Of a stretch of DNA of 64,000 bases, positions 44,901-54,919 are shown piece by piece. The number at the start of each line of letters is the position of its first letter. Positions within the stretch are counted from its first letter, which is position 1. Position numbers and translations under genes: made by a program. Source of the stretch: Mesorhabditis belari (taxonomy: Eukaryota; Nematoda; Chromadorea; Rhabditida; Rhabditidae); assembly GCA_958450365.1 (NCBI GenBank), contig CAUEEP010000872.1, forward strand, positions 186,001 to 250,000, read 5' to 3'. The notes below the pieces were generated by a model, which saw only the letters and a program-made list of their open reading frames with translations, searched no databases and had not been told where the DNA came from.

Positions 44901-47900
44901 AGTTCAAGTGAGATCAGATATCTCGAAACAAGAAATAACGTGTCTTGAGTGAAGAGTACCAAACACGCAAAGAATATTGCTTTACAGCCCCCGAAAAGTG
45001 ATCAGATTGTGTAGAGGATGGTGCTTTTGCCATGGTCTTTTGCCATGCGTCCATGGTTCCTGGTTTTCCCTGGTTTGAATCTCCTCACTGTCAAAACCTT
45101 TTCGCTTCTTTGTTAAAGCACGAAAACTAATTTTTAGGTGTTTAGGTGTTTTAGGTGTTTTAAAGTGCCTATAAACGGCAAGAAGCTAAATGTCTTCATC
45201 TTCAGCTCTTCAGATCTTCAGCTAGAACATCAGCTTCTCCACTTGACGTGGTTTAATTATCAGCTATTGATAAATTTTTAATTATCAGCTAGCAAAATTT
45301 AAAGCATTTCCTAGCTTTTCTTGACAAGAGAAGGTTAACTTTGATTCTTTGGTAGTCTTAAAAATAATATGTTTAATGATTTACGGCCAGAACTCTTTAA
45401 ACTCTTTGAACTCTTTAAACTCTTACGGCCAGAACTCTTTAAACTCAAAACCTTTTCGCTTCTTGGTTAAAGCACGAAAACTAAATTTTTAGGTGTTTTA
45501 AAGTGTCTATAAACGGTAAGAAGCTAAATAGAGCTCTTCAGCTAGAACATCAGCTTCTCCACTTGACCCTGGTTTAATTATCTCTATAAACTTTTTTACA
45601 CTTGTTTTCAAAGTCAAAGTTAACTCAAATCCTTTAACTCAAAGCCAAATTTAACTCAAATCTTTCAGAAGAACATCTAAATTTATTCAAGACTTTCTTT
45701 TCTCACTTTTCTTTGAAATTTTCTTTCACCGAAAATGGAAACTTTATCTCAGCAAAGTTGTTTATTTGAGGGAGAGAAAAGATTCGAAAAATTCACGTGG
45801 CTTTGCCCATTTCTTTGAGCTCTTTTTTTGCCCTCTTCGCAAGCAGGTTGTTTTGCAAAAATGTGGCCCTTTCGGGATCGAGTCGATCGGTTTTAAAGAG
45901 GGGAAAAAGGGGAAGAAAAAGAATGGGAAAGTGCCGAGATAAACAATTCATGGAAAGTTGAGGCAGGCAAAAAAATGATGAGTCAACAACACAGGTAATG
46001 GAAAAATTGAACAAAATGAAATTGTCCAATTAGTTGTCCAATTAGTTGAAAGGTTTAAAAATACTGAGAATAGATTGGTAGATTGGCTTTAGAATGAAAA
46101 ATCAGAGGTGTTGTTCGTTGTCAGAGAAACCAAAACCATTGTTTTGGTTAAAGGTAATGAAATCTTGAACTGGATTGTTTCAAAAGTACATTTTCTAGGT
46201 CATGGCTTGATTTCTGGACTAGATTCACTGCAAATCTAGCTCTGTAGTTTGAGAAGGTATGCTTGAAACTGGCTCTGGCTTGCTTTACAAGTCCTAGAAG
46301 TGAATTCCTGCAAGCCTTTTACAAAGTACCCCTTGGACATTTACCATTTTGTTCAAAATCTTGCCAAAGTTTTCTGTTTGTTCGTCATTTAATTAACTTC
46401 TCCTTGAATGAGTTTTATTTGCTCAAATTTCTTTTATTCTCTTTTTTTAGGCCCAGAGAACAGATGGACTTTTCTCACGAGACTCTTGAGAATGAAGAGA
46501 AAGAAGTTACCCTATTCTCTCTAATAGTATTGCACCCGGAGCGTCGCCTAAATTGCTCGAAATCTCGAGAACCGCTTATCAGAACTTATCGATATGAGGG
46601 CGGAAATGTAGCTGACAATAAGATCTAGTAGGGGATTAGAGTGTTGAGCTTCTGCAAAAGCTTGGAAACCGTAAAATAGTTACCAACTCGGCTCGAATGG
46701 CTCGACTATTAGAGAGAATACGGTAGTTCAAAGTTTAATAGTTTAAATGCAAATTGATTTCCCATCATTCTCAGGTTCTTGGCTTCTGGATTTTTGGCAC
46801 ATTCGCCTGTATACTCTTCCGATTGTTGGAACATATTGGAAAGATGATAATGGCTTGTAATTGACTACCGCATTTTCTCTAATAGTGCACCTTGAGCGTC
46901 GCCTAAATTCCTCTATATCTCGAGAACCGCTTATCAGAACCTATCGATGTGGGGTCGGAAAATGTAGCTGACGATGAAATCTAGTAAGGGATTAGAGTGT
47001 TGAGCTTCTGCAAAAGCTTGGAAACCGTAAAATCGTCACCAACTTGGCTCGACTGGGAAAATCGTCGCCAACTCGGCTCGACTATTATTAGAGAAAATAC
47101 GGTAAATAACTTTTGACAAGATAAATATTATGCTAAAATAACAATCATAAAATAACAATTTAAGTATAACTAACTAATTAATAAGAGTATAATATTCTAG
47201 AGACAAAAACAATCCTTTGAACTTTTCGAAAAATTCAAAACTTCAAAAAGTTGAGGGTCCGATCCGAGTAAAATAAATCTCGATTTACTTCCAAATCCGA
47301 AAGAATCCTGAAAATCGAATCGTTTGAAATTTAAGTTTCTTTGCGATCTAATAGTAAAGTCTAAGGTCAGAAGTTTCTTAAAATACTTAATTTCATATTT
47401 CACTTTGAAAACTGAATATTTGTGCGTGATATTTTATTTAAACATAAATTGTAACGAAAGAATAATACACGAACACGATTATAATTTCGCAAATAACTCA
47501 TAAAACACAAAAACCCCACTTTAAAACTCGCTTATTTACTCCTACTAGCCCTGGTTTTCGAATCTAATCGAATCTAATCGAATCGAATCGGTTCAATTCG
47601 ATTCCATTGGAAAAATTAAAGTCCAAACCGAACTGATTCGTTTCTTAGTTTTTTACGTTCTCGGTTCAAGCCGAATCGATTCGATTCGAAAAAAAGCCAG
47701 CCTGAAAACCAGATCTAACTCTCACTAGGGTTTTGGTGTGGGTCGAAGGGTCACCTTGACGTCACTGTACTCAATGGGTTCTACCCTTGAAGAAAGGAAA
47801 AGAGAGAGAGAGCTCAAAGAGTTACCAAGAAAGAGTTCTGGAAGAGAGAGAGCTCCTCTGGCTCGATTCCCATCAAATGACGTGTGGTGTTCTCTTTTGG

Positions 47901-49846
47901 TGTCAAGTGGGTTTGCCGAAAGATGCATATCTATGCCTCAGTGATTATCCCCATTCTTGGAGATCAAAAAGTTTTATGGTTAAAGATTAGAAGAATTGGA
48001 TTGAAAGGCCTTTATGGATTGGACTGGGAATAGAACTGGGGATAGAACTGGGATAGAACTGGGAATAGAACTGGGAATAGAACTGGGGATAGAACTGGGA
48101 ACAGAACTGGGATAGAACTGGGAATAGAACTGGGCATAGAGCTGGGACATAGAACTGGGCATAGAACTGGGAACAGAACTGGGATAGGACTGGGATAGAA
48201 CTGGGAATAGAACTGGGAATAGAACTGGGCAGTAGAACTGGGAACAGAACTGGGAGTAGAACTGGGAGTAGAACTGGGAATAGAACTGGGAATAAGTTGG
48301 CCTTTATGGGCTGAACGGTTGGCGCCTGGATTCGAACTTGCGACCCTTTGCTTGCCAGCCTAACGAACTACCAATGAGCTACAGCAAAACGATTTTTTGC
48401 TGCCACTAATTGTAGGAATTCTTGAAAAATGTAATCAAAACATCTTTTGCCCAATTATACTGCCTTTTTGAGTATGAATGAGCTTTGTTTTCAATGAAAG
48501 AAGCCATGAAAAGGTCCAAGATTTTTAATCCTCAAACATTTTCAATGAATTCTTACAATTCATTTCATTTCATGTTTCACTTTGTAGAATTTGGTACAAC
48601 TGAAATAGATTTGCGTATTTTTCCTTTCGCTAAAACCAATCAATTTCTTTCACGGTGCCTTTTTGCGACAAAAAAGCGTTCTCCAACTGTCAACAAACAT
48701 ATAACCAGCTGGGGAAAGATTCGAATATTTACGAAAATTGATTTAAAGTTAGAGAGAAAAAGGAAAAAGCAAAAAGGAAAAAGCAAAGGATCAGGAGCTT
48801 TTAAAGAAGCTTTTAAATAAGATCAGGAGCTTTTAAATGAGATTAGGAGCTTTTAAATGAGATTAGGAGCTTTTAAATGTGATCAGGAGCTTTTAAATGA
48901 GATCAGGAGCTTTTAAATCAGATCAGGATCAAATAGGAGCTGTTAAATTTGAGAATAACATTTATAAGTTCAAATTTAGAAGTAAAAAGTGTGGAGATTA
49001 AAATGGAAAGACGGAATTGTTATAAAAAGCTTCAGAATCAACTTGATATTGATTCGAAAATAGCAAATTTTGCTAGTAAATTACTATTTCTATTCCTTAT
49101 TTGGTACAATTCTTTAATAATTATTGTGAAATGATTCTTATCGTTTTTAGAAGCAGGACTTACTGCTTACTATCTAAGAACTTACTGCTTACTATCCAGG
49201 AGCTTACCGCTTACTATCTAGGAGCTTACTGCTTACTATCTAGGAGCTTACTACTTACTATCCAGGAGCTTACTGCTTACTATCTAAGAACTTACTGCTT
49301 ACTATCCAGGAGCTTACCGCTTACTATCTAGGAGCTTACTGCTTACTATCTAGGAGCTTACTACTTACTATCCAGGAGCTTACTGCTTACTATCTAGGAG
49401 CTTACTGCTTACTATCTAGGAGCTTACTGCTTACTATCTAGGAGCTTACTGCTTACTATCTAGGAGCTTACTGCTTACTATCTAAGAACTTACTGCTTAC
49501 TATCCAGGAGCTTACTGCTTACTATCTAGGAGCTTACTGCTTACTATCCAGGAGCTTACTGCTTACTATCTAGGAAATTACTGCTAAAACTATTTTCCAA
49601 TATTAAATCTGAAGTTAAGCGAAAGTTAAGCGAATTTTGAGTAAATTATTGATCGGGGAAGAGATGTCTTTGATAAGTTCTATCAAATAAGATCAAATCA
49701 AATAAGATCAAATCAAATAAGATCATGATTCGTTAAATAACTCACGTTATATGATGTGACTTCTCCTGAATGCTTCCACAAAGCACGGAATGTTGGGGTG
49801 GAGTGTGAGTGAGTTGGGGAGGCGGTTGGGCCATCCTTGTCTCCAT
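35919..49846 (-). CDS. unk: Unkempt orthologue, CCCH zinc-finger RNA-binding protein
   Basis: Nineteen exons on the minus strand: 49746-49846, 42143-42245, 41956-42062, 41739-41887, 40881-40991, 40711-40780, 40355-40420, 39996-40059, 39827-39916, 39619-39686, 39403-39526, 38876-39010, 38735-38807, 38218-38412, 37905-38096, 36887-36933, 36659-36778, 36481-36591 and 35919-35981. They sum to 1989 nt, 662 codons plus TAA, with every phase consistent. The start METRMAQPPPQ runs into HHITYLEGFRVESCPLF. Six CCCH-type fingers follow in the unkempt order, e.g. YCDKYDENTGICPDGDQCPY, CVHPTDQRGQCVKNGAHCAF, CRKPARLCRQGYACPFYH and CNDMLEHGYCPRAVFCAFAH. A Pro/Gln-rich low-complexity region and a coiled coil (IIEERLKEARHACETWRNSA) come next. 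Unkempt proteins bind UAG-containing mRNAs and repress translation. The C-terminal RING of fly and human unkempt is not seen. Intron 1 is about 7.5 kb; exon 1 is linked by phase and by its match to the family N-terminus. Confidence 0.92.
36175..36378. repeat. Minisatellite, 23-base unit TACAGATCTACAGTAACCCGTCT
   Basis: About eight units with GTAACCCG/GGAACCCG/GTAATCCG variants, in the last intron of unkempt (35982-36480). Confidence 0.9.
36985..37853. mobile_element. Composite MITE (family C) with captured unkempt exon 4 fragment, copy 1
   Basis: Left end AGGCTGTACAGAAAGTCTTT, right end AAAAGACTTTCTGGACAGCCT, each next to TA. From 36985 to about 37515 it is family C MITE sequence. From about 37516 to 37725 it matches 41590-41805, the 3' part of unkempt exon 4 (about 62 coding bases, decayed) plus about 150 bases of adjoining intron. 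From 37726 to 37853 it is MITE again (TTTTAATGTTATTTTACAG). It lies in unkempt intron 15. A second composite with the same internal junction is at 53229-54124. Confidence 0.85.
41077..41588. mobile_element. MITE family C in unkempt intron 4, next to exon 4
   Basis: Left end AGGCTGTCCAGAAAGTCTTT; right end GGCACGAAAAGACTTTCTGT, then a G run. The element stops about 150 bases from exon 4 (41739-41887). The sequence between this MITE and the exon, plus part of the exon, is what the two composite copies carry, so this is the likely parent locus. Confidence 0.85.
42246..43198. other. Proximal part of unkempt intron 1
   Basis: AT-rich. A 60-base inverted pair, AAAAAGTGGCAAAAAAAGCC with TGATTGAAAAATGA words, lies near 42885-42950. 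No exon seen. Confidence 0.4.
43199..43464. mobile_element. MITE family E (266 bp)
   Basis: CCGTAAATACTGTAATAGTA and the inverted TACAGTATTTACGG, TA flanks; the arms also share CCCCACCCCC. In unkempt intron 1. Confidence 0.9.
43465..44284. other. Unkempt intron 1, pyrimidine/purine-skewed block
   Basis: 43600-43770 is G/A-rich on the plus strand, followed by a GATAGTTGAACTATTTGGAT repeat (43985-44055). No exon seen. Confidence 0.4.
44285..44420. repeat. Dispersed 136-bp repeat, second copy of 11600-11735
   Basis: CCACTAAAAAGTTACCTAAC through GCTGAATATCTT, about 97 percent alike by eye to the first copy, same orientation. Confidence 0.85.
45090..45590. repeat. Tandem duplication of about 160 bases
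   Basis: TCAAAACCTTTTCGCTTCTT through CAGCTTCTCCACTTGACSTG occurs at 45090-45255 and 45444-45570, separated by AACTCTTTAAACTC repeats, in unkempt intron 1. An inverted copy of the 27849-27965 repeat lies just upstream at 44645-44828. Confidence 0.8.
46511..46723. mobile_element. MITE family A, copy 8
   Basis: TA-flanked, CCCTATTCTCTCTAATAGTA to ATTAGAGAGAATACGG. Confidence 0.9.
46868..47102. mobile_element. MITE family A, copy 9
   Basis: TA-flanked, CCGCATTTTCTCTAATAGTG to TTAGAGAAAATACGG. Confidence 0.9.
48010..48296. repeat. Minisatellite, about 12-base unit GAACTGGGAATA
   Basis: About 23 units with GGGATA, GGGCATA, GGGAACA variants. It is followed at once by a degenerate tRNA-like sequence on the minus strand (48318-48393). 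Confidence 0.95.
48318..48393 (-). repeat. tRNA-like relic
   Basis: The minus strand has TGTAGCTCATTGGTAG (A box) and GCAAGTTCGAATCC (B box) at tRNA spacing, but the acceptor and D stems do not pair, so it is not called as a tRNA gene. Confidence 0.5.
48780..48945. repeat. Minisatellite, 23-base unit GATCAGGAGCTTTTAAATGA
   Basis: About seven units in unkempt intron 1, alternating GATCAGG and GATTAGG. Confidence 0.9.
49150..49580. repeat. Minisatellite, 22-base unit CTATCTAGGAGCTTACTGCTTA
   Basis: About 19 units, ending 165 bases downstream of unkempt exon 1 (in intron 1). Variants are CTATCCAGGAG and CTATCTAAGAA; a block of about 110 bases (49176-49285) recurs at 49286-49395, showing higher-order duplication. 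Confidence 0.95.
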
Positions 49847-50350
49847 TTCGAAAATTTTGGATAATAGAAAGATTGGAAATCGGCTCACCCCCAACAAGGG
49901 GTGATCGGGAAAAATCTACCAAAAATCTCTTGTTGTTTTTGGGGGGAAAAGTGGGTGCGAAGAAGAAATCAGCTGACTGACCGTTGCCCCTTTTTCTTCT
50001 GCGGAAAGGGCCGACCACTGGCACGCCGCCAACTCTTTGATCGGTGGCGGTCGCGTCGCGTGTTCTCACGTGCCCCCCTTTTCCTTTTCCTTTTCCCTTT
50101 CTCTTTCTCTTTCTCTTTCTCATTTCATTCCGTTCACCCCCACAGCCCCACAGCCCACCAAAAAACACCTCACCCCTTCACAAACAGGGAAATTTGAAAA
50201 AAAATGGCGGAAAACGCACACAAACACATTGCACGCATGCGCGAAATTCGCCCCTCTTCTCCCTTCTCTTCCCCTGAACACCCTTTCCTGAACTGGACTG
50301 GATTTCAATTCGAAGTCATCAAGGGAAAGTAAAATTACAAATCTTTGATT
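49847..50350 (-). promoter_or_regulatory. Probable unkempt promoter / 5' UTR region
   Basis: It lies directly 5' of the ATG at 49846. GC-richer than its surroundings, with a long polypurine block on the gene's sense strand (GAAAAGGAAAAGGAAAAGG type, 50065-50130). The open frames across it have no homology. Inferred from position and composition only. Confidence 0.35.
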
Positions 50351-50424
50351 CTTTGCATGCACACATTGCGCTTAAGAAACAAAATTTGAATTCAAATTCA
50401 ACAAACTTGAATTCAAAGTCCTCA

Positions 50425-50612
50425 AGATCGCACCTCAAAGTCAAGATCGTCAAGACAAGATCGTCAAGATCGTCAAGTCAAGACCGTCAAGTCAAGACCG
50501 TCAAGTCAAGATCGTCAAGTCAAGATCGTCGAGTCAAGATCGTCAAAGTCAAGATCGTCAAGCCAAGATCGTCAAGTCAAGATCGTCAAGTCAAGATCGT
50601 CAAGTTCGCAAT
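50425..50612. repeat. Minisatellite, GATCGTCAAGTCAA unit (14-15 bases)
   Basis: About 13 units with GACCGTCAAGTCAA variants, about 600 bases upstream of the unkempt start. Confidence 0.9.
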
Positions 50613-50749
50613 GATCACAGGAGAATATAAAATTAAAAGTTTTTGATTCGATAAATTGCATTGCAATTTCACAATGAGTCAAACATGATTTTTATCGATC
50701 ACTTTTTCCCATCTTCTGCGCAGATCTTGGATCGAATCGGCGAATTCAA

Positions 50750-52165
50750 ACGATTCCTTGAAGGTAAAATAGGCGTGGAGCTATGACTTGAGCATGATTA
50801 TCAAACTGTACATCTCCCAAGAAGTGTTTCAACATTCGAAATAAAAAATCCGACGGCGCAAGGGGAGGGGAGTAAGGCAAAAGGCCAAAGTTTCCAACCT
50901 AGCTCCTCAACTTTTTTTGACTGGCCTTGCAGTGTGGGGTTTAGCGTTATCGTGCAGAAATTGTACTCTTGACGGTTTGATCCATAATTTCTTTAAAGCT
51001 TCGTTAACTATCACTAGTTGTTTCGAGCAAAGCTCTGCATCGATTGTTTGCCTAAGCTTTAGCACTTCATAATGCACCAATCCTTTCGAATTCCTCCATA
51101 AACAGAGCATAATCTTCGACCTATGGATATCGGGCTTGGAGGTGTTTTGCGGGGCTTCACCAGGGCTAAAATAATCAGGCTTGAAGGTGGTTTGCGGGGC
51201 TTCACCAGCAAAGAGCCATTGCTTTTTTTCAAATGACATTGTCAGAACTCCTAAGAAGTGTTTCAACGTTCGAAATAAAAAATATTTCGGTGCAAGGTGC
51301 AAGGTCAGGGAAGTAAGGTGCGTGAGGTAGAAGTTTCCAACCTAGCTCCTCAACTTTTTTTATGAGTGACTTTTGCAGTATGGTGTTTAGCTTTATCGTG
51401 CAGAAATTATACTCTTGGCAGTTTGGTCCCTAATTTCTTTAAAGCTTTGCTAACTCTCACTAGTTGTTTCGAGTAAAGCTCTGCATCGATTGTTTGTCTA
51501 AGTTTTAGCAATGCATCAATGCTTTCGAATTCCACTAATCATTTCGAATTTAAACAAAGCCTGGTCTTCGATCCATGGATATGGGGGGCATCAGGCTTGG
51601 GGCTGGAGGCTGTGGCTGCTGGGCTGTGGGGCTTCACCAGCAAAGAGCCATTGATTCGAATTCGAATGGCAAATTCGAAATGGCAAAAATTCGAGTGACA
51701 TTGTTATACCTAAACCAAGGCTCATCAGAAGTCAAGCTTCTGTCGAAAGTTTGCAAGCGAAAATTTGCAGTTTGAAGCAAGATAGAGTACACGGTGACAC
51801 GAACTATTTTGTTACCTTGGGTCAGCTCAAATGGAACCCATTTTCTATGTCAAACCTTTTTCCCAAGTTGATGCAAATGGTTTTCAATTGTTACATGGCT
51901 AATGACAAAAAATTCTGCTAATTTCCGAAGCGTAAATGTGGAACCAATTTCAATTTCATGGCAATGGCATAGAGCAAATCGTCATTTGAGATTTCTAGAG
52001 GGTGTCCAGTATGCGGCTCATCGTGGAGCTGTGGTGCATGAGCTCTTATTTCTCATCTCGAAAACGTTGAAACAATCGACGACACTGACCTTCACTAAAA
52101 CAATCATCTCCAAAAGATTTGACCAGTGAACGGTGAGATTCAGCAGCGGTTTTTCCTTGTTTGAA
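50750..52165 (-). pseudogene. Mariner transposase fossil, internally duplicated
   Basis: On the minus strand, 52165-52060 gives GKTAAESHRSLVKSFGDDCF and SEGQCRRLFQRFRDEK, the N-terminal helix-turn-helix of mariner. 51300-50907 gives EKKQWLFAGEAPQ, KIMLCLWRNSKGLVHYEVLK, LRQTIDAELCSKQL and RVQFLHDNAKPHTA, the catalytic core around the second and third acidic residues. A second, more decayed copy of the core region lies at 51240-51660. Stops and frame changes make it inactive. A further fragment of its N-terminal part is at 55563-55740. Confidence 0.8.
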
Positions 52166-52201
52166 ATCGAGCATGGCAGCTCGAAGCACGAGCACGAGCT
52201 T

Positions 52202-52440
52202 TCAATAAATATAAATTTCAACCGGTTTAAATAGTAAATAGGATGATGAAGGTTCAATGGAAGGCTCTATTCGATTTACAAGTTTGATAGAATGTAATGC
52301 TCTCTTAAAAATGTTTAAACTTGAAATATCTCTAATGTGCGATGGAAGAGCATTCCAACTATCAACTCCAAAAATCCAACTATGATTAGAGAAGAAGATT
52401 TTAGCCGTTTTACACAAAACTAAATTTTCATGATCACTTA
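52202..52440 (-). pseudogene. Non-LTR retrotransposon 3' fragment
   Basis: The minus strand reads FSNHSWIFGVDSWNALPSHI then RDISSLNIFKRALHSI, matching the WNSLP..IR...S...FK..L motif just after the reverse transcriptase in many LINE proteins. Only this tail is present. Confidence 0.7.
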
Positions 52441-53228
52441 TTTCCGTAAATCTAAATCTTTAGGCCCTGACCTAGTCCCAGATCGTCTATTTTTAAGAGA
52501 GAAATTTTATAAATCACTCGATGAATACGTTTGACTATTTTAAAACTTTTTACTAAATCAATAATAAGACCGGGGGCCTTGAAGAGATAAATTAAAAAGA
52601 GAAAATTAAAAATTTTGAATTGATGCCTATACTTAAGAGAAGAGTATTTAGTAAAATCTACCTTAAAGAGAGCTATGAAAGCCCCAGGTCTTATTATTGA
52701 TTGAACGATCCGCTAAAAGAGTCAGGACTTTTTCCCTCTGACTAATGCCTTGCTGACAATGAGTAGCAGTTATGGGCTGCACGTCTGGGTCGCTGAGGCA
52801 CTGTTCTAAAAAAGTGATTTGTTCTCTTGCAAGGAAGTTTTGAGCCTTTTGTTTGTTAACAGATGGCTCCGACAGTTTACTTCGACGTCACTTATTTCTG
52901 TAAAATTTAACAAGTGCCTTTGATCGATTTCTCGAATTTTCAACTTTTCCCTGACTAGTTTCTGTGCTTATTTGATTTCCTGTCTGATTTCTTTGTTGAA
53001 GGCACAACAAACGTTTCACCCTAATTTCCGGACCAATTAGACAAAACTAGAATGACACAAATGCGATGAGTCAATGCATCAATGCATCTCTTGAATCAAG
53101 AGATTTTACACGTCACTTTTGCAATTTGAATTAAATTGTACAATTTAATGGTACCATTAAATTAAAATATTGCTATTAAATTGTATTTTGAATTATTAGG
53201 TTAGGCTAGATAGGTAGATTAGGCTAGA
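52441..53228. other. Unannotated stretch
   Basis: No gene seen. GGATAGATTAGGCTAGACAG-type short repeats at 53205-53228 lead into the composite MITE. Confidence 0.4.
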
Positions 53229-54124
53229 CAGGTAGATTAGGCTGTCCAGCAAGTCTTTTCGTTCCTTTTCGCTTCCGTTTAAAACCAACAAATTGAAGCA
53301 CCAATTGAACTACGCTTTGTTTCATTGGAAAGGCCAATTATTTTTCTGCAAAATAGCATTAAAACCGATTAACGGGGACACCAATGTGTAAAGAATGGGG
53401 TACATTGGGCTTTTGCTTACTCACCACAAGGTTGGGTTTTGAACAGAAAAACTTAGAATTGAAAATCTAAACTTGTAACGACTGTGGTTTGCTTCTCGAA
53501 TTAGTATTGAAAAGTTTTAGCTCATTTGTAACCATTGATAAAACATTTGGATTATTTAGGGCTAATCAATTCCATCTAAGTATCAGGCTATCCAGAAAGT
53601 CTTTTCGTTCCTTTTTGTACTTCCGTTTAAAACCAACAAAGCCACCAATTAAACTACGGTTTCTTTCATTAGAAAGGCCAATTATTTTTCTGTAAAATAA
53701 CATTAAAATGGATTTAAAATGTCTTACTTCTGGATTCTTTTTCGGAACCTGAAGTCGAGTAGTCAAAAAGGACAAAAACGACGGCTCAATGATGCGGTTT
53801 AGACAATTTAGCTAATGGAAACCTATCTTGGTGTCAATAGGTACAAGATAGAGCACAAAAAGTTCGGTATATAGTCAAATTTTCAGAGAAATTCATTCAA
53901 CCAATTTCTTCATAGAGGTTTTTATAGATTTTACGAATAATACGTCTCGTTCACTCGCGAAAACACGTTCCTTTCGAATTGACTTGAAAGTAAATCCAAA
54001 GGTTGACTTAAAAAGATGGAAATTGAATAGTAAACACTTTTTTTTAGAGTAAACCATAGGTTAATTGGTGAATATTTTATATTTTTCAACGGAGGTATGA
54101 AAAGAACGAAAAGACTTATTCCCC
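53229..54124. mobile_element. Composite MITE with captured unkempt exon 4 fragment, copy 2 (inverted)
   Basis: Left end AGGCTGTCCAGCAAGTCTTT; right end GAACGAAAAGACTTATTCCC. 53229-53370 corresponds inverted to 37726-37853. 53371-53582 corresponds inverted to the captured unkempt exon 4/intron segment (GGGGACACCAATGTGTAAAG, TTTTGCTTACTCACCACAAG). 53585-54124 is the long MITE part. The junction AAAACCGATTAACGGGGAC equals that in copy 1, so both descend from one composite. Confidence 0.85.
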
Positions 54125-54412
54125 AGTCTAATAGTACGCATAGAATCTAATAGTACGCATAGAATCTAATAGTACGCATAGAATCTAATAGTACGCATAG
54201 AATCTAATAGTACGCATAGAATCTAATAGTACGCATAGAATCTAATAGTACGCATAGATTCTAATAGTACGCATAGATTCTAATAGTACGCATAGAATCT
54301 AATAGTACGCATAGAATCTAATAGTACGCATAGAATCTAATAGTACGCATAGAATCTAATAGTACGCATAGAATCTAATAGTACGCATAGAATCTAATAG
54401 TACGCATAGAAA
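54125..54412. repeat. Minisatellite, 19-base unit TCTAATAGTACGCATAGAA
   Basis: Fifteen near-perfect units beginning exactly at the right end of the composite MITE (CAGTCTAATAGTACGC), so the element end or its target may have seeded the array. Confidence 0.95.
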
Positions 54413-54529
54413 TCCCTATAAATCTGTGTGTTTTTAAGCTTTTCAGACTTGGCTTTAAATCAAAATCCAACATTAAAAGATAAAAACAAATAATAAAATG
54501 GTGACTGTGTGAAAGAGGGATATTCCCAT

Positions 54530-54830
54530 CTAAGCATCTAAACAAATGCCAATGGCTTTGCAAAGATATAGTAGATTATAGTATCGAAGTCTTCCTTTTT
54601 TCGGCTTCTCCTTGACGTGACCTTTCTCTTTCGATTGTTTAGCAAGCCATTGAACACTTCTGATGTTGGTTTTGAGCCTTCGCGGGATGGCCGCCTTCGA
54701 CTCTCCGGCTTTCAAAAGCATGGCGATCGCTTCTCGATGAGGGTAAGCTTGCATTTCTTAAAAAACACATTGAATGCCATGCACCATTCGAAAGAGGAAA
54801 AAACTGGACAAAATTCATGTTTGACACAGC
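54530..54830 (-). pseudogene. Mariner/Tc1-type transposase N-terminal fragment
   Basis: The minus strand from 54754 reads HREAIAMLLKAGESKAAIPR, RLKTNIRSVQWLAKQSKEKG and HVKEKPKKGRLR, a helix-turn-helix followed by the GRP-like basic linker of mariner transposases. No catalytic part follows. Confidence 0.6.
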
Positions 54831-54919
54831 GTAAAAGGATACTTTTAAATCGCATAAAAGTTAGTTCAAAGAGACGCGACAATACTTTTCTCGGACCCTG
54901 TAGATTGTACTTTGGAAAC

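Larger units (their letters stand above)
46152..47104. repeat. Composite duplicated unit, copy 3, in unkempt intron 1
   Basis: Nearly the same as 24336-25276 over about 940 bases, including both exon-like pieces and both MITEs (46511-46723 and 46868-47102). The first MITE shows TATCGATATGAGGGCGGAAA; the second has a short internal tandem duplication of ACTCGGCTCGACT near 47040-47085. Confidence 0.8.

Noticed and set aside
49713..50168. A 151-residue minus-strand open frame over unkempt exon 1
   Set aside because: It is in a different frame from the METRMAQPPP start that matches the unkempt N-terminus; its Lys/Arg/Gly run comes from the polypurine block.
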